10,814 nucleotides of DNA from Rhodocyclaceae bacterium. Lineage in GTDB: Bacteria; Pseudomonadota; Gammaproteobacteria; Burkholderiales; Rhodocyclaceae. The stretch spans positions 1 through 10,814 of the forward strand of contig JANYAW010000089.1 of assembly GCA_025361105.1 (NCBI GenBank), given 5' to 3'. This document shows, in pieces, positions 1 to 7,385 of the stretch. Each line of letters opens with the position of its first letter. The stretch's first letter is position 1. Below the pieces are notes generated by a model. That model was not told where the DNA came from. It was given only the letters and a program-made list of their open reading frames with translations, and did no database searches. The translations under genes and the position numbers were made by a program.

Positions 1-165
1 GATATCGAACGCTATTTTGAAATCCAAGGCAACAGCTTAACGCTCAGCACCCCGCCCATGATGTTCAGCGGAACCGAAGCCACCGCCGCGTTGGTGTGGG
101 AGAAGCAGGAACGACGTAGCGTGTTTCCTGCGAGTGGTCAGACTCACGCAAACGCTGTTGCTTAG
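1..165 (+). CDS. Lipocalin-like domain protein, C-terminal 54 residues (5' end outside window)
   Basis: This is the 3' end of a gene that enters from the left in frame 1 and stops at TAG 163-165. The visible residues include ERYFEIQGNSLTLSTPP, then a stretch ending ATAALVWEKQER. This matches the last beta-strands of the small lipocalin-like domain family (Pfam Lipocalin_5 type), where an 'E-Y-F-x-I-x-G-x-x-L-x-L-x-T-P-P' strand pair and a final 'L-V-W-E-R' strand are typical. About 18 further residues without clear fold character follow. Function of such proteins is mostly unknown; binding of a small hydrophobic ligand is the usual guess. The cupin gene starts 25 bases downstream on the same strand, so the two may be co-transcribed. 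The N-terminal part, start and any signal peptide are not visible. Confidence 0.72.
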   Translation, partial: DIERYFEIQGNSLTLSTPPMMFSGTEATAALVWEKQERRSVFPASGQTHANAVA

Positions 166-190
166 TCGACACACTTTTTTTGGAAAAATC

Positions 191-700
191 ATGAGTTCAC
201 GCCCACCGTTTATCGTATCGACCAGCGAGTTGCCGGAGTACAGCCATGTCTATCCGCAAAGCGAGGAAGCCATGGGTGCAGTTCGTAGTGTTGGCAGCGC
301 CGCAGGCCTGGTTCGCCTTGGCATCAATCTCCAGCGTCTGCCGCCCGGCAAGCGTTCGTCTTGGCCTCATGCCGAATCAGATGAGGAGGAGTTTGTCTAT
401 GTCATCGAAGGTGAGGTCGATGTCTGGGTCGATGGAGAACTTCATCGCATGCTTTCAGGTGATTTCGCGGCTTTCCCGGCCGGCACAGGAATATGTCACT
501 GCTTTATCAACAACTCCACAAGCGAGGCGCTGCTCTTGGTTGGCGGCGAAGCCGCAAAGCCCAGCAACCGTATTGTCTATCCACTGAATCCATCACGCCG
601 CGCAGACCTCAAGGCAGCCGATTGGTGGCACGATGCCCCATCGAGAAAACTCGGCGGTCATGATGGGCTTCCAGACCGGCTGCGCAGTGAACTTGTATAG
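191..700 (+). CDS. Cupin superfamily protein (COG3837-like), 169 aa
   Basis: A single-domain cupin. The barrel spans about residues 40-120. The motif region PHAESDEEEFVYVIEGE (59-75) carries the likely metal ligands H60, E62 and E66 or E67, and the second motif holds GD at 90-91 and H103 within FPAGTGICHCFIN. The HAES form in place of the usual HxH is, from memory, normal for this subgroup, as is a tail with a WWHDAP and HDGLPDR block (145-163). The ligand or reaction is not known; members are annotated as conserved cupins and none of the visible residues fixes a substrate. I chose ATG 191 because family similarity begins at the following residues. A GTG at 134 would add 19 residues overlapping the lipocalin-like gene and lacking family character. 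A weak GGA lies just upstream of 191. The gene is convergent with the - strand unit that ends at 751. Confidence 0.85.
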   Translation: MSSRPPFIVSTSELPEYSHVYPQSEEAMGAVRSVGSAAGLVRLGINLQRLPPGKRSSWPHAESDEEEFVYVIEGEVDVWVDGELHRMLSGDFAAFPAGTGICHCFINNSTSEALLLVGGEAAKPSNRIVYPLNPSRRADLKAADWWHDAPSRKLGGHDGLPDRLRSELV

Positions 701-712
701 CGCTGATCCGGC

Positions 713-750
713 CAGTTGGTGCTGGTGACACGCCGTTCAAGGGCACAAAA
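713..750 (-). repeat. Unit-end repeat, copy A
   Basis: The 24-base core is 713-736, read on + as CAGTTGGTGCTGG, a variable triplet (TGA here), then CACGCCGT. Similarity to copy B continues with small indels to 750, directly against the stop codon of the beta-propeller gene at 751-753. Copies B (4962) and C (9930) have the same core at the 3' end of the other two - strand units. It fills most of the convergent gap between that gene and the cupin gene (700). No good hairpin or T-run marks it as an intrinsic terminator: the best stem is 4 bp (GGTG with CGCC). Confidence 0.85.
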
Positions 751-2001
751 CTACGCCACAAATACCCGCGCCAGCCGATCAAAGGTCGTCCAGTAAAAAT
801 CACGCTCCCAGCCCGCGCTGGGAAACACTACGCCCTGACTGATTCCGTTGATTCTCGTTCGCGCAATTTCCGTTCCGGTTTCGATATTCAGCACGACGAC
901 TTGTTCACCATTTTTCCGGTAGTCGTTGGTTACCAGTTCGCCGCTGTTGGGGTAGAGAATCATGTGACTGGCGCAGCCGAATTCCTGCTTGGTCCATAAC
1001 TTCGTCAACGCGCGTGAAGTTGCATCGAATCGCCACGCTTGCATAGTGCGGTTGGCCGAATCGTAGGCGACGACGATGTTTCGTTTCAGGTCGATGAGCG
1101 GCGGATTGGTGATGCTGCCGCCTTTGATGTCGTTGATCGCAATTATCTGTGCGTCATTGGCGTCGGTCATCGATACGCGGATCAAATTATTCGGTGTTTG
1201 GCGCACGCCATTGCCTATCATTTTGACCATGTAGGAATGCTTGCCATTGTCCATGAACCAGACATTGCTGCCGTCGATTACCGCATCCCAGCCGTAGGTT
1301 TGGGTGGTGTCGCCCACATAGTCGAAACGCCAGCTTGAATCGAAATCCAAAGTCGATAACTCTGCGTTCCAGTGATAACGAAAAACCGATTTCACACCGA
1401 CTACATAAACCGTATTGCCAAGCGCTGAAAGCCTCGCGATGCTGGCTTCAGGACAGGCAAGCGGCGCGCAGACCGGCTGCATGGTTTCGCTGTCGATTAC
1501 CGAAAGCGTCGAGTGTCCGCTGTCGGATAAATCTTTGGTGACCAGCACGCCGCTATCGAGCAAAACGAAGGAGTTGTACGGGCGATTGATTGGCAGCTTG
1601 AATGTCGCCAGCAATTCACACGAACGATTCAGGCGATGCACGTAGCGACCATAGACGACATACAAATCGCCATTGCGATGCACAGCGATGCCACCCGGCC
1701 ATGCGGGGCCGCCGGGCAAGCGTGGTGAGCGATGAATGGTTTTCAGGCTCAGCGCATCAACACGCTCGACGCAACAGGTGGTCGGCAGTCCGAATTTGGA
1801 ACGCAGCATCGTATGCGTGAGCAAAAAAACTTCGCCCGGGTCGCCCAGCACGGTCATAGTGCCCATGTGTATCTTGCGTATCACTGCGCTCAGCTTTTCG
1901 CCGGGCTGGAGGTTCAGCCCCTGGCCTGACAGCGGCGTGGCAAGTCGCGCCGCGCCGCCGTCTTCACCCGGCCACGGGCTAAGGAAATAGGCCGATGTCA
2001 T
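751..2001 (-). CDS. Beta-propeller (NHL/SMP-30-like) protein, 416 aa, function unknown
   Basis: The protein is built of repeated short beta-strands with turn motifs typical of beta-propellers. Examples are GGIAVHRNGDLYVVYG, NSFVLLDSGVLVTKD, TLSVIDSETMQPV, GNTVYVVGV, GSNVWFMDNG and SGELVTNDY, spaced roughly 40-60 residues apart. That supports a six- or seven-bladed propeller of the NHL, SMP-30 or PQQ-like kind, but I cannot assign a catalytic role and see no complete metal site. No signal peptide or membrane segment is seen (the N-terminus is MTSAYFLSPWPGEDGG), which is odd beside three membrane-linked partners. It may be cytoplasmic, or the true start may differ. ATG 2001 lies 4 bases after the DUF1254 stop (2006-2008) with an AGG about 6-9 bases upstream, so translation is probably coupled. 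It is the last gene of the sulfatase unit, and repeat copy A follows its stop. Confidence 0.7.
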   Translation of the reverse strand: MTSAYFLSPWPGEDGGAARLATPLSGQGLNLQPGEKLSAVIRKIHMGTMTVLGDPGEVFLLTHTMLRSKFGLPTTCCVERVDALSLKTIHRSPRLPGGPAWPGGIAVHRNGDLYVVYGRYVHRLNRSCELLATFKLPINRPYNSFVLLDSGVLVTKDLSDSGHSTLSVIDSETMQPVCAPLACPEASIARLSALGNTVYVVGVKSVFRYHWNAELSTLDFDSSWRFDYVGDTTQTYGWDAVIDGSNVWFMDNGKHSYMVKMIGNGVRQTPNNLIRVSMTDANDAQIIAINDIKGGSITNPPLIDLKRNIVVAYDSANRTMQAWRFDATSRALTKLWTKQEFGCASHMILYPNSGELVTNDYRKNGEQVVVLNIETGTEIARTRINGISQGVVFPSAGWERDFYWTTFDRLARVFVA

Positions 2002-2005
2002 CGAC

Positions 2006-2566
2006 CTAGCCTGCTGCGCAACGCAAAGTATGCCGCGCTGGTTCGACCACGGATTTCTCTGCTTGGTAGTTGCCGGTCAATACACGCATCAACAAAAATC
2101 CTTGCGTTGAAGGTGACATAACGACTTTGCTGCCAGCGGGCACGGTACCTGGTTTTGCGGGGGGAGTTGCATCGGGCGCGACGAGCCACAAATCAACCGG
2201 CACGTCACCTGCTTGCTGGTCGTTAATCACAAAAAAATTGTCGCTGTTGGCGGCGTACAGCGCAATGGACCAATAGCTTTTAAGTTGCGGATTGGCTGAA
2301 ACCTGCACCGGACCATTGCTCAAATCAAATACACACATCGAATACAACATGTCCGGACTGGGCATCACCACGGTGCGCGAAGCGGCGGTAATCGGCTCGG
2401 AAAACGCTGCGTGATTGTGCATGTTCAGTGTCTGCGCGTGCGGGCCATTCATCACGATTTGCATAATCAGCCGAGGTGCAGCCCAGATGGTCGCGAGGTG
2501 TATCACCACCACAGCGGTAACGAACATCAACAGCACGGTCAGGCGGCGAGTGAAGAATCTGCTCAT
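2006..2566 (-). CDS. DUF1254 domain protein, membrane-anchored, 186 aa
   Basis: An N-terminal hydrophobic segment (about residues 9-30, after the basic MSRFFTRRL) should anchor the protein in the inner membrane or act as an uncleaved signal, leaving the rest periplasmic. Residues about 55-185 match the DUF1254 family: RTVVMPSPDMLYSMCVFDLS followed by a YWSIALYAANSDNFFVIND block is the characteristic pattern. In many bacteria DUF1254 is fused in front of DUF1214 in one polypeptide; here the two are separate neighbouring genes with DUF1214 first. Biochemical function is not established. The start overlaps the DUF1214 stop as ATGA (2563-2566), showing translational coupling and probably balanced amounts of the pair. 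The beta-propeller gene follows after 4 bases. Confidence 0.85.
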   Translation of the reverse strand: MSRFFTRRLTVLLMFVTAVVVIHLATIWAAPRLIMQIVMNGPHAQTLNMHNHAAFSEPITAASRTVVMPSPDMLYSMCVFDLSNGPVQVSANPQLKSYWSIALYAANSDNFFVINDQQAGDVPVDLWLVAPDATPPAKPGTVPAGSKVVMSPSTQGFLLMRVLTGNYQAEKSVVEPARHTLRCAAG

Positions 2567-3150
2567 GGCTGACAGTCACCGAGCGCAACAATCGTTGGCG
2601 CTTGTAAGCTCGCCGGATTGTTTTGCAACGTGGGTTCGGGGTTATACAAACGCAGCGTCAGCACCAAACCTCTATCGCCCGGAGTAGGGATCCAATAGCT
2701 GCCGACTTGTTCCTGCGCGCCCGTAGTGAACTCAAATTGGCCGTTTGCATCAAGCTTCGCCGTCGTGCCGTTGAGGCTGTAATGTGCGTTCGCGGCATCA
2801 AACAAAAACATGTCATCGGCATAGGCGGTGATGCTCCACCAACGCGCCTTCGGCGGCACGCCGCTAATGCGATAAGTGCAGCGCGAACGCAAGGCCTTGC
2901 CTGCGTCATCAAATCGTGCGATGAAATACATGGTCTCGGCGCGGCTCAGTGCAAGTAAGGCGCTGACCGCGATTCGTGCGCGGGTGTACATGTCGGCGTC
3001 CAAGCTGCCAGCCAGTGTGCTGCCTTCCCACGCGCCAACCTGTATGGTCTGACTATTCAGCGGGGATTTTTTAACCCCCCACCATGCCGAGCCGACACCC
3101 AGCACTAATGCGACGATGCCCCATGCGAGGAAATAGGCGATGCGGCGCAT
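2563..3150 (-). CDS. DUF1214 domain protein, membrane-anchored, 195 aa
   Basis: The N-terminus (MRRIAYFLAWGIVALVLG) is a hydrophobic segment to about residue 24 following a two-arginine start, predicted to be a membrane anchor or signal with the rest periplasmic. The C-terminal half carries the DUF1214 pattern: ARWWSITAYADDMFLFDA, HYSLNGTTAKLDANGQFEF, then VGSYWIPTPGDRGLVLTLRLYNPEP. Function of the domain is unknown. It ends in an ATGA overlap with the DUF1254 gene, the partner domain that is often fused to it in other proteins, so the two products probably bind each other. It starts 9 bases after the sulfatase stop (3160-3162) with no clear Shine-Dalgarno sequence, which suggests translation coupled to the sulfatase. 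Confidence 0.86.
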   Translation of the reverse strand: MRRIAYFLAWGIVALVLGVGSAWWGVKKSPLNSQTIQVGAWEGSTLAGSLDADMYTRARIAVSALLALSRAETMYFIARFDDAGKALRSRCTYRISGVPPKARWWSITAYADDMFLFDAANAHYSLNGTTAKLDANGQFEFTTGAQEQVGSYWIPTPGDRGLVLTLRLYNPEPTLQNNPASLQAPTIVALGDCQP

Positions 3151-3159
3151 TTTGTTTGA

Positions 3160-4914
3160 TTAAGATTTCCGCCGCCAACGCCAAATGCCAAAACCCAGGA
3201 GCGCCAACCCCAACAGAATCCACGGCAATTTTCTCAGCAGTTTGGGCAAATAATAATTGTAAAAAGCATTGATCTGCACCTGCTCTATCGGGTCGTAGTC
3301 ATCCGGCATGGCCAACACATTGTTCTCCTTGGCGTAGGCGGCGTAGTCTTCCTGCATAGATTTGAATTCGACCGGAAACTTCGATTGCAAATCGACGACC
3401 TCGCCGGGGTCAGTATCGTTGTTATACAAATGCCATTGGTTATCGCCTATCGGCTTCATGTTTTTCACCAGCTTGAATTCACCTTTGTACACCGCCAGAT
3501 TTCCTGACAATTCATAGGAGATAGGCTTGTCCGCCGGATGCACGCGCTCAGCGTTACCCGTCACAATGGGCAATAAATTCTGGCCTATCATCGGCTCAAC
3601 GGCCTTGCCCTGATAGGTTCCGTCTGTCTGTTTCACGCCGGCAATCGCCAGCAGTGTCGGCGCGATATCGGCCACATTGGTGTAAGGTGGTTTGATGGCA
3701 TTAACTTGCGAACCCGACGCGCCCGAGATGATGAGCGGCACTCGAATACCGCCCTCACCTGCCCAAAATTTATAGGTGTTCAACGGTGACACTGCCGCCG
3801 CCGCCCAGCTTGGCCCGATGATGGAATACGCGCCTTTGCCGCCTAATCGGTCTATGTCGGTTGAGTAATTGGACTCAATCCACAGCTTGCCCGCTTTGAC
3901 CGCAAAAGGATCGGAACCTTCTGCACCGTTGTCGGACAGAAATATGAAAACGGTATTGTCAAACTGCCCGCTCTCCTTGAGATAGGCAATCAAGCGACCG
4001 ACTTCAAAATCCATCGCATCAGCCATGCCCGCATAAACTTCCATGCGCCGTTCTTGATACGCCTTATCCTTTTCACTCAGCGCATTCCAGTCGTCTTGCC
4101 ACATCGCCAGCATCGGCGCGTCTTTCGGAATCAAACCCAGCGTGATTGCTTTTTCGCGCCGCTGTTGGCGCAATACCGTCCAACCATCCTTGTACTTTCC
4201 CTTGTATTTGTCGATAAATGCTTTCGGTGCCTGAATCGGAATGTGATTGGCTTGATAGGCAATATAGGAAAAAAAAGGCTTGCCGGAATTACGCGTGGCT
4301 TTGATGTATTCGATGGCTTTACTGGTGTAGAAAGTGGACGAATAAAAATCCTCCGGCAAATCGGTTTCCTTGCCTTCATCAATGAAATTGACGTGTTCTT
4401 TGAGTGTCGCGTAGGGGCGCTTTTCATAGTTGTCGGAGCCACTATCCGCCTGAATAAATGAGTGCTCGAATCCGCGCGCCAGTGGTGTGTTGTAGTCCTC
4501 GTGACCCAAATGCCATTTGCCGGCAATCGAGGTCGCATAGCCACTGTCCCGGAGCAGCGAAGCGACAGAAACCACATGGGTGCCAAGCACGCCGTGATAG
4601 TTGGGCTGACCCAGGTGCGCGCGCGGAATGGTCTCCGGCATATTGCCCACCCCGTTGCGATGATGGTCAACGCCTGTCATCAGCACCGAACGTGTCGGCG
4701 CGCAGGATGCGGTGACATGGAAGTTTGAAAACCGCACACCGCGACTCGCTAGAGCATCCAGATTCGGCGTCAAAATTTCGCTACCGAAAGAACCGACATC
4801 GCTGAAGCCCCAATCGTCGGCGACTAACAAAACAATGTTTGGACGTTTTTGTGCTTCAGCAAATGTGTTTGTTGAAATCAAAATGGCTACGAGCAAGAGC
4901 GCAAAAACTTTCAT
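3160..4914 (-). CDS. Type I (formylglycine) sulfatase, exported and membrane-anchored, 584 aa
   Basis: An arylsulfatase-family enzyme that would hydrolyse sulfate esters. Seen in the sequence: a signal peptide (about residues 1-19, ending TFAEA), metal ligands D33 and D34 in LLVADDWGFSD, the maturation motif C71-A-P-T-R75 followed by SVLMTG, K133 and H135 in AGKWHLG, H224 in QANHIP, and D328-N329 in FLSDNG. C71 is the cysteine that is oxidised to formylglycine in this class. The active-site set therefore looks complete. A hydrophobic stretch near 563-578 followed by RWRRKS forms a C-terminal membrane anchor, so the enzyme is probably tethered on the periplasmic face. The substrate cannot be read from the sequence. 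No formylglycine-generating enzyme or anSME gene is in the window, so maturation must come from elsewhere. It is the first gene of unit 1, with a GGAG ribosome site at 4922-4925. Confidence 0.93.
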   Translation of the reverse strand: MKVFALLLVAILISTNTFAEAQKRPNIVLLVADDWGFSDVGSFGSEILTPNLDALASRGVRFSNFHVTASCAPTRSVLMTGVDHHRNGVGNMPETIPRAHLGQPNYHGVLGTHVVSVASLLRDSGYATSIAGKWHLGHEDYNTPLARGFEHSFIQADSGSDNYEKRPYATLKEHVNFIDEGKETDLPEDFYSSTFYTSKAIEYIKATRNSGKPFFSYIAYQANHIPIQAPKAFIDKYKGKYKDGWTVLRQQRREKAITLGLIPKDAPMLAMWQDDWNALSEKDKAYQERRMEVYAGMADAMDFEVGRLIAYLKESGQFDNTVFIFLSDNGAEGSDPFAVKAGKLWIESNYSTDIDRLGGKGAYSIIGPSWAAAAVSPLNTYKFWAGEGGIRVPLIISGASGSQVNAIKPPYTNVADIAPTLLAIAGVKQTDGTYQGKAVEPMIGQNLLPIVTGNAERVHPADKPISYELSGNLAVYKGEFKLVKNMKPIGDNQWHLYNNDTDPGEVVDLQSKFPVEFKSMQEDYAAYAKENNVLAMPDDYDPIEQVQINAFYNYYLPKLLRKLPWILLGLALLGFGIWRWRRKS

Positions 4915-4921
4915 TGAAAAG

Positions 4922-4925
4922 CTCC
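4922..4925 (-). promoter_or_regulatory. Ribosome binding site of the sulfatase gene
   Basis: On the - strand GGAG lies 7 bases before ATG 4914-4912, a canonical position. It supports this start, which also gives a well-formed signal peptide. The 86-base gap between this gene and the DUF1330 stop (5001) must hold any promoter of unit 1. I see no convincing -35/-10 pair in it, and about half is occupied by repeat copy B. Confidence 0.65.
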
Positions 4926-4961
4926 AATCATCTGGATGAACATTGGTAAGGCATCATGGCT

Positions 4962-5000
4962 CAGTTGGTGCTGGTAACACGCCGTCAAAGGCAACAAATC
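4962..5000 (-). repeat. Unit-end repeat, copy B
   Basis: The core is 4962-4985, identical to copy A except for one of 24 bases (central triplet TAA in place of TGA on the + strand). Similarity to A continues with indels to 5000, directly against the DUF1330 stop codon (5001-5003). It sits in the 86-base gap between the end of unit 2 and the start of unit 1, so it could belong to the 3' end of one transcript or to the leader of the next. The matching position of copy A, which has no downstream - strand gene in the window, favours the 3'-end reading. Confidence 0.85.
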
Positions 5001-5429
5001 TCACGCGCTTGCCACGGTAGCCACCAACCGCGAATCAGCCAGTGCAGCGGTACGGTGATGGACGATAGCAAGATACGCAGGTGACTGAATCATTTTCAGG
5101 AACGCACCTTTGTTCGGATATTGCACCAACAGGACTTCATCCCATGATTCGCCTTCCGGCGCGATCACCGAACAATGCGCATCGCCCATCCATACCGGCT
5201 TCCCGCCAACCCCCGCGAGTAGCGGCATGACATGACGTGAGTAGACCGCGTAAGCCTCGCGCCCGGATTGGCCTGCAACTCCTGCTCCCGGCGCATCCGC
5301 CTTATACGAAGCGAGCTCACGAAAACGCAGCAGGTTAAGCATGGTCACCGGTGTAGCGTCCGGCAAGTTTTGAACAAACGCAGCGATGCTCTCTGGCGTC
5401 GGGTGGATTGAAGTGACGAGTGCGGTCAT
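5001..5429 (-). CDS. DUF1330 family protein (dimeric alpha/beta barrel fold), 142 aa
   Basis: Residues about 22-130 show the DUF1330 pattern of the ABM (antibiotic biosynthesis monooxygenase-like) superfamily: TPVTMLNLLRFRE at the start of the domain, a YAVYSRHVMPLL helix, then WDEVLLVQYPNKGAFLKMI and YLAIVHHRTAALADSRL at the end. Such proteins are small dimers; most have no proven function. The start is ATG 5427-5429 rather than a codon 24 bases upstream. It has AAGGAA 6 bases before it, and it overlaps the DUF3604 stop as ATGA (5426-5429), the same coupling used elsewhere in the window. It is the last gene of unit 2 and is followed by repeat copy B. There is no signal peptide, so it is probably cytoplasmic while its DUF3604 neighbour is exported. 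Confidence 0.86.
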   Translation of the reverse strand: MTALVTSIHPTPESIAAFVQNLPDATPVTMLNLLRFRELASYKADAPGAGVAGQSGREAYAVYSRHVMPLLAGVGGKPVWMGDAHCSVIAPEGESWDEVLLVQYPNKGAFLKMIQSPAYLAIVHHRTAALADSRLVATVASA

Positions 5430-7378
5430 GACGGGTTCCTTGGTTTGTACCAAATGGGTGAAGTCCAGGCGCGCTCCTGAATCGTCGCTGGAACGTTGGC
5501 TGGATGCTCCACGCCCAGCTTCAAAGCGTCGCGCTGGCTGTAGCGGCAGACCGGATTCTCCAAAATGCGCACGTAGTAAAAAGCCGGTGCAGCCGGATCG
5601 AACTCCGGGTCAGTCCATGTTGTTGCAAGCTCGGTTGCGCCTTTGTCTTTCGAAATGCTGCAGTCGGTCAGATCTACTTTGGCGCCATTGCTCGCACAAC
5701 GATGCGTGGTTGGCTCGGGACGAATACCGTCGGAGCAGACCACGTCATAAACGCGTTCCTTCGGCTCACCAGCGCTCACCCAACCCTTTACGATCTGAAT
5801 CCGTTGCAAGGGTGCCGAATTCGGATCGCGTAAGCCATAAACTAGGAATGAAGGTGGCTTACCATTCGCTGCCGGGCCAAGGTCACCACCCATCGGCACA
5901 CCGCTTGCATAGGCCAGTTTGACCGCGTCCTCTCGCGTGTGTAAATCAGCGGGAAAGTCATACCCTGCAAACAGTCGCGCTCTCACCCGCGTACCGCTGG
6001 TACCAAAACTTTCCTTGCGCTTTAGCGCGTCCCAAATCGCCTCCCTGGTGTTTTCCTCTGCCCATACGCCGGCCAGACCGCCCGGATTTATGACTGCCGG
6101 CTTGAAATTTAGCATCTTGGCAACGATGCCGCGCTTTATGCCCAGGCGCTGCTCGGGGAATGCGTCAGTGACCCCACCGTGACCATTCCATGTGCTCTCC
6201 TGCGTATCACCGGGTGCGCCGTTGTGGTTGTCGGTGGAGGCGACAATGCCAAACTTGAAGGGATTGAAGCCTAGGGTTTTCTCGTCGACCAAGCCTTTTT
6301 TCAATATGTTGCGCACCATATCATTGCTCGCTACACATTTCGGCGCATGTTGGCCTTTCTCAGGATTGACTTTGGCTTCCTCAGTCGTGCAGGCGGGAAA
6401 GATATTCTCGAAGCCGCATTGTTCGTCGGTAGTGCCAACACCAGTCGTACATTCCGAACCGCCTTTGGCCTGGAAAATTTCTACCAGCGCATCGTAGCGT
6501 GCGCGCAATGCCAGATTCTCTTTAGTCACCAGCGTGCCGTCACTATTGCTCTCACCAAACATCAAACCCCAGGAAAAGTTCGGGTTGTGCGGAATAGTCA
6601 AGACCTGACAATCACCCTTGCACTGAAGATCGAGCCAGCGCAATAAATCTTCGGCAAAGCCATCCATCGCTGAGAAAACATTGGTAGGTACTTTGTCACC
6701 GCGAAAGATCACATTGCGATGAAGCATACCGCCATCATTGAGCGTCGGACTATATTCAAAACCGTTGAAGGTAGTGAAGTATCCAGGCTCGTAGTGCTCC
6801 TCGGCGGCGAGCTGGTTGTCCTGCCAAATGCCTTTGCTACCTTCAATGCACTTGCTGCCACGCTCGCCACACATACCTTCGTTGTACCGCGCCAGTGCCT
6901 TGCCATCCTGCTTTGCATTGGCAAACATCACCGGAAACATCAGCAATATTTGATGTCGCATGCCGAGACAGCTAAGCGACCAATAGGTGCCACTGTTTCG
7001 ATCAAAACATTGGTGTATCGTCCCCATACCTTCTGCGTGATCTGTAACTGCGGCAAAATCGAGCGGTGTCATCAAGCGTTGTTTTTTACGTGATCCGGGC
7101 AATTCGATCTCGGCACCTTTAGCGAATTCATAGGCGCGCCGCGGGCCGTTTTGGGCATCGAAAATATTGGCGTCAGACGAAATCGCGGTGTGCAAATGCA
7201 GCTCGCCAAAGTAAGCATTGCGGAGGGGGTTTGCTGCTGGACGCGGGCGACCCGACGTCTTTGCGGCCGATACTTCGTTCACCGGATTGTGTACTTTGAA
7301 TTCCAGAAACGCCAGCGCTACGCCGGCGATAAGTGGCAATCCCACTACAAGTGAAATAATTACGCGCTTGAGTTTCAT
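5426..7378 (-). CDS. DUF3604 (PHP-like) putative metal-dependent hydrolase, membrane-anchored, 650 aa
   Basis: An N-terminal hydrophobic segment (about residues 5-26 after MKLKR) should anchor or export the protein to the periplasm. The body matches the DUF3604 family, with PHP-type metal-binding signatures: YFGELHLHTAISSDA (H61, H63), AAVTDHAEGMG (D113, H114), IPHNPN (262-267) and ASTDNHNG (D383, H385). These suggest a multinuclear metal site and hydrolytic chemistry, possibly on phosphate or another ester; the substrate is not evident. The protein has many cysteines (including 124, 137, 170, 177, 253, 257, 310, 321, 330, 348), consistent with periplasmic disulfides. Start: ATG 7376-7378 lies 7 bases after the GST stop and opens directly into the membrane segment. 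A longer reading from 7477 would overlap the GST gene by 92 bases and lacks family character. The stop overlaps the DUF1330 start as ATGA. Confidence 0.88.
   Translation of the reverse strand: MKLKRVIISLVVGLPLIAGVALAFLEFKVHNPVNEVSAAKTSGRPRPAANPLRNAYFGELHLHTAISSDANIFDAQNGPRRAYEFAKGAEIELPGSRKKQRLMTPLDFAAVTDHAEGMGTIHQCFDRNSGTYWSLSCLGMRHQILLMFPVMFANAKQDGKALARYNEGMCGERGSKCIEGSKGIWQDNQLAAEEHYEPGYFTTFNGFEYSPTLNDGGMLHRNVIFRGDKVPTNVFSAMDGFAEDLLRWLDLQCKGDCQVLTIPHNPNFSWGLMFGESNSDGTLVTKENLALRARYDALVEIFQAKGGSECTTGVGTTDEQCGFENIFPACTTEEAKVNPEKGQHAPKCVASNDMVRNILKKGLVDEKTLGFNPFKFGIVASTDNHNGAPGDTQESTWNGHGGVTDAFPEQRLGIKRGIVAKMLNFKPAVINPGGLAGVWAEENTREAIWDALKRKESFGTSGTRVRARLFAGYDFPADLHTREDAVKLAYASGVPMGGDLGPAANGKPPSFLVYGLRDPNSAPLQRIQIVKGWVSAGEPKERVYDVVCSDGIRPEPTTHRCASNGAKVDLTDCSISKDKGATELATTWTDPEFDPAAPAFYYVRILENPVCRYSQRDALKLGVEHPANVPATIQERAWTSPIWYKPRNPS
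5436..5441 (-). promoter_or_regulatory. Ribosome binding site that fixes the DUF1330 start
   Basis: AAGGAA on the - strand lies 6 bases before ATG 5429-5427. It sits inside the last codons of the DUF3604 gene and decides between this ATG and the longer reading that would begin at 5453. Confidence 0.7.
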
Positions 7379-7385
7379 GGCTCGC

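Noticed and set aside
134..190. GTG start at 134 for the cupin gene
   Set aside because: The added residues overlap the lipocalin-like gene in another frame, show no cupin family similarity, and the ATG at 191 fits the family start.
701..750. Bidirectional intrinsic terminator between the cupin gene and unit 1
   Set aside because: Only a 4-bp stem can be drawn and there is no T-run on either strand. The space is taken up by repeat copy A.
609..803. 64-codon - strand frame spanning repeat copy A
   Set aside because: It overlaps the ends of both the cupin and beta-propeller genes and has no ribosome site. Only the repeat portion is of interest, and that is reported separately.
4911..4932. Six-codon ORF ending in an ATGA overlap with the sulfatase start
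   Set aside because: The sulfatase has its own GGAG at correct spacing and the mini-ORF has no ribosome site, so the overlap looks accidental, unlike the 19-codon leader at 9846-9905.
5430..5453. Longer DUF1330 start at 5453
   Set aside because: The ATG at 5429 has AAGGAA at good spacing and forms an ATGA overlap with the preceding gene.
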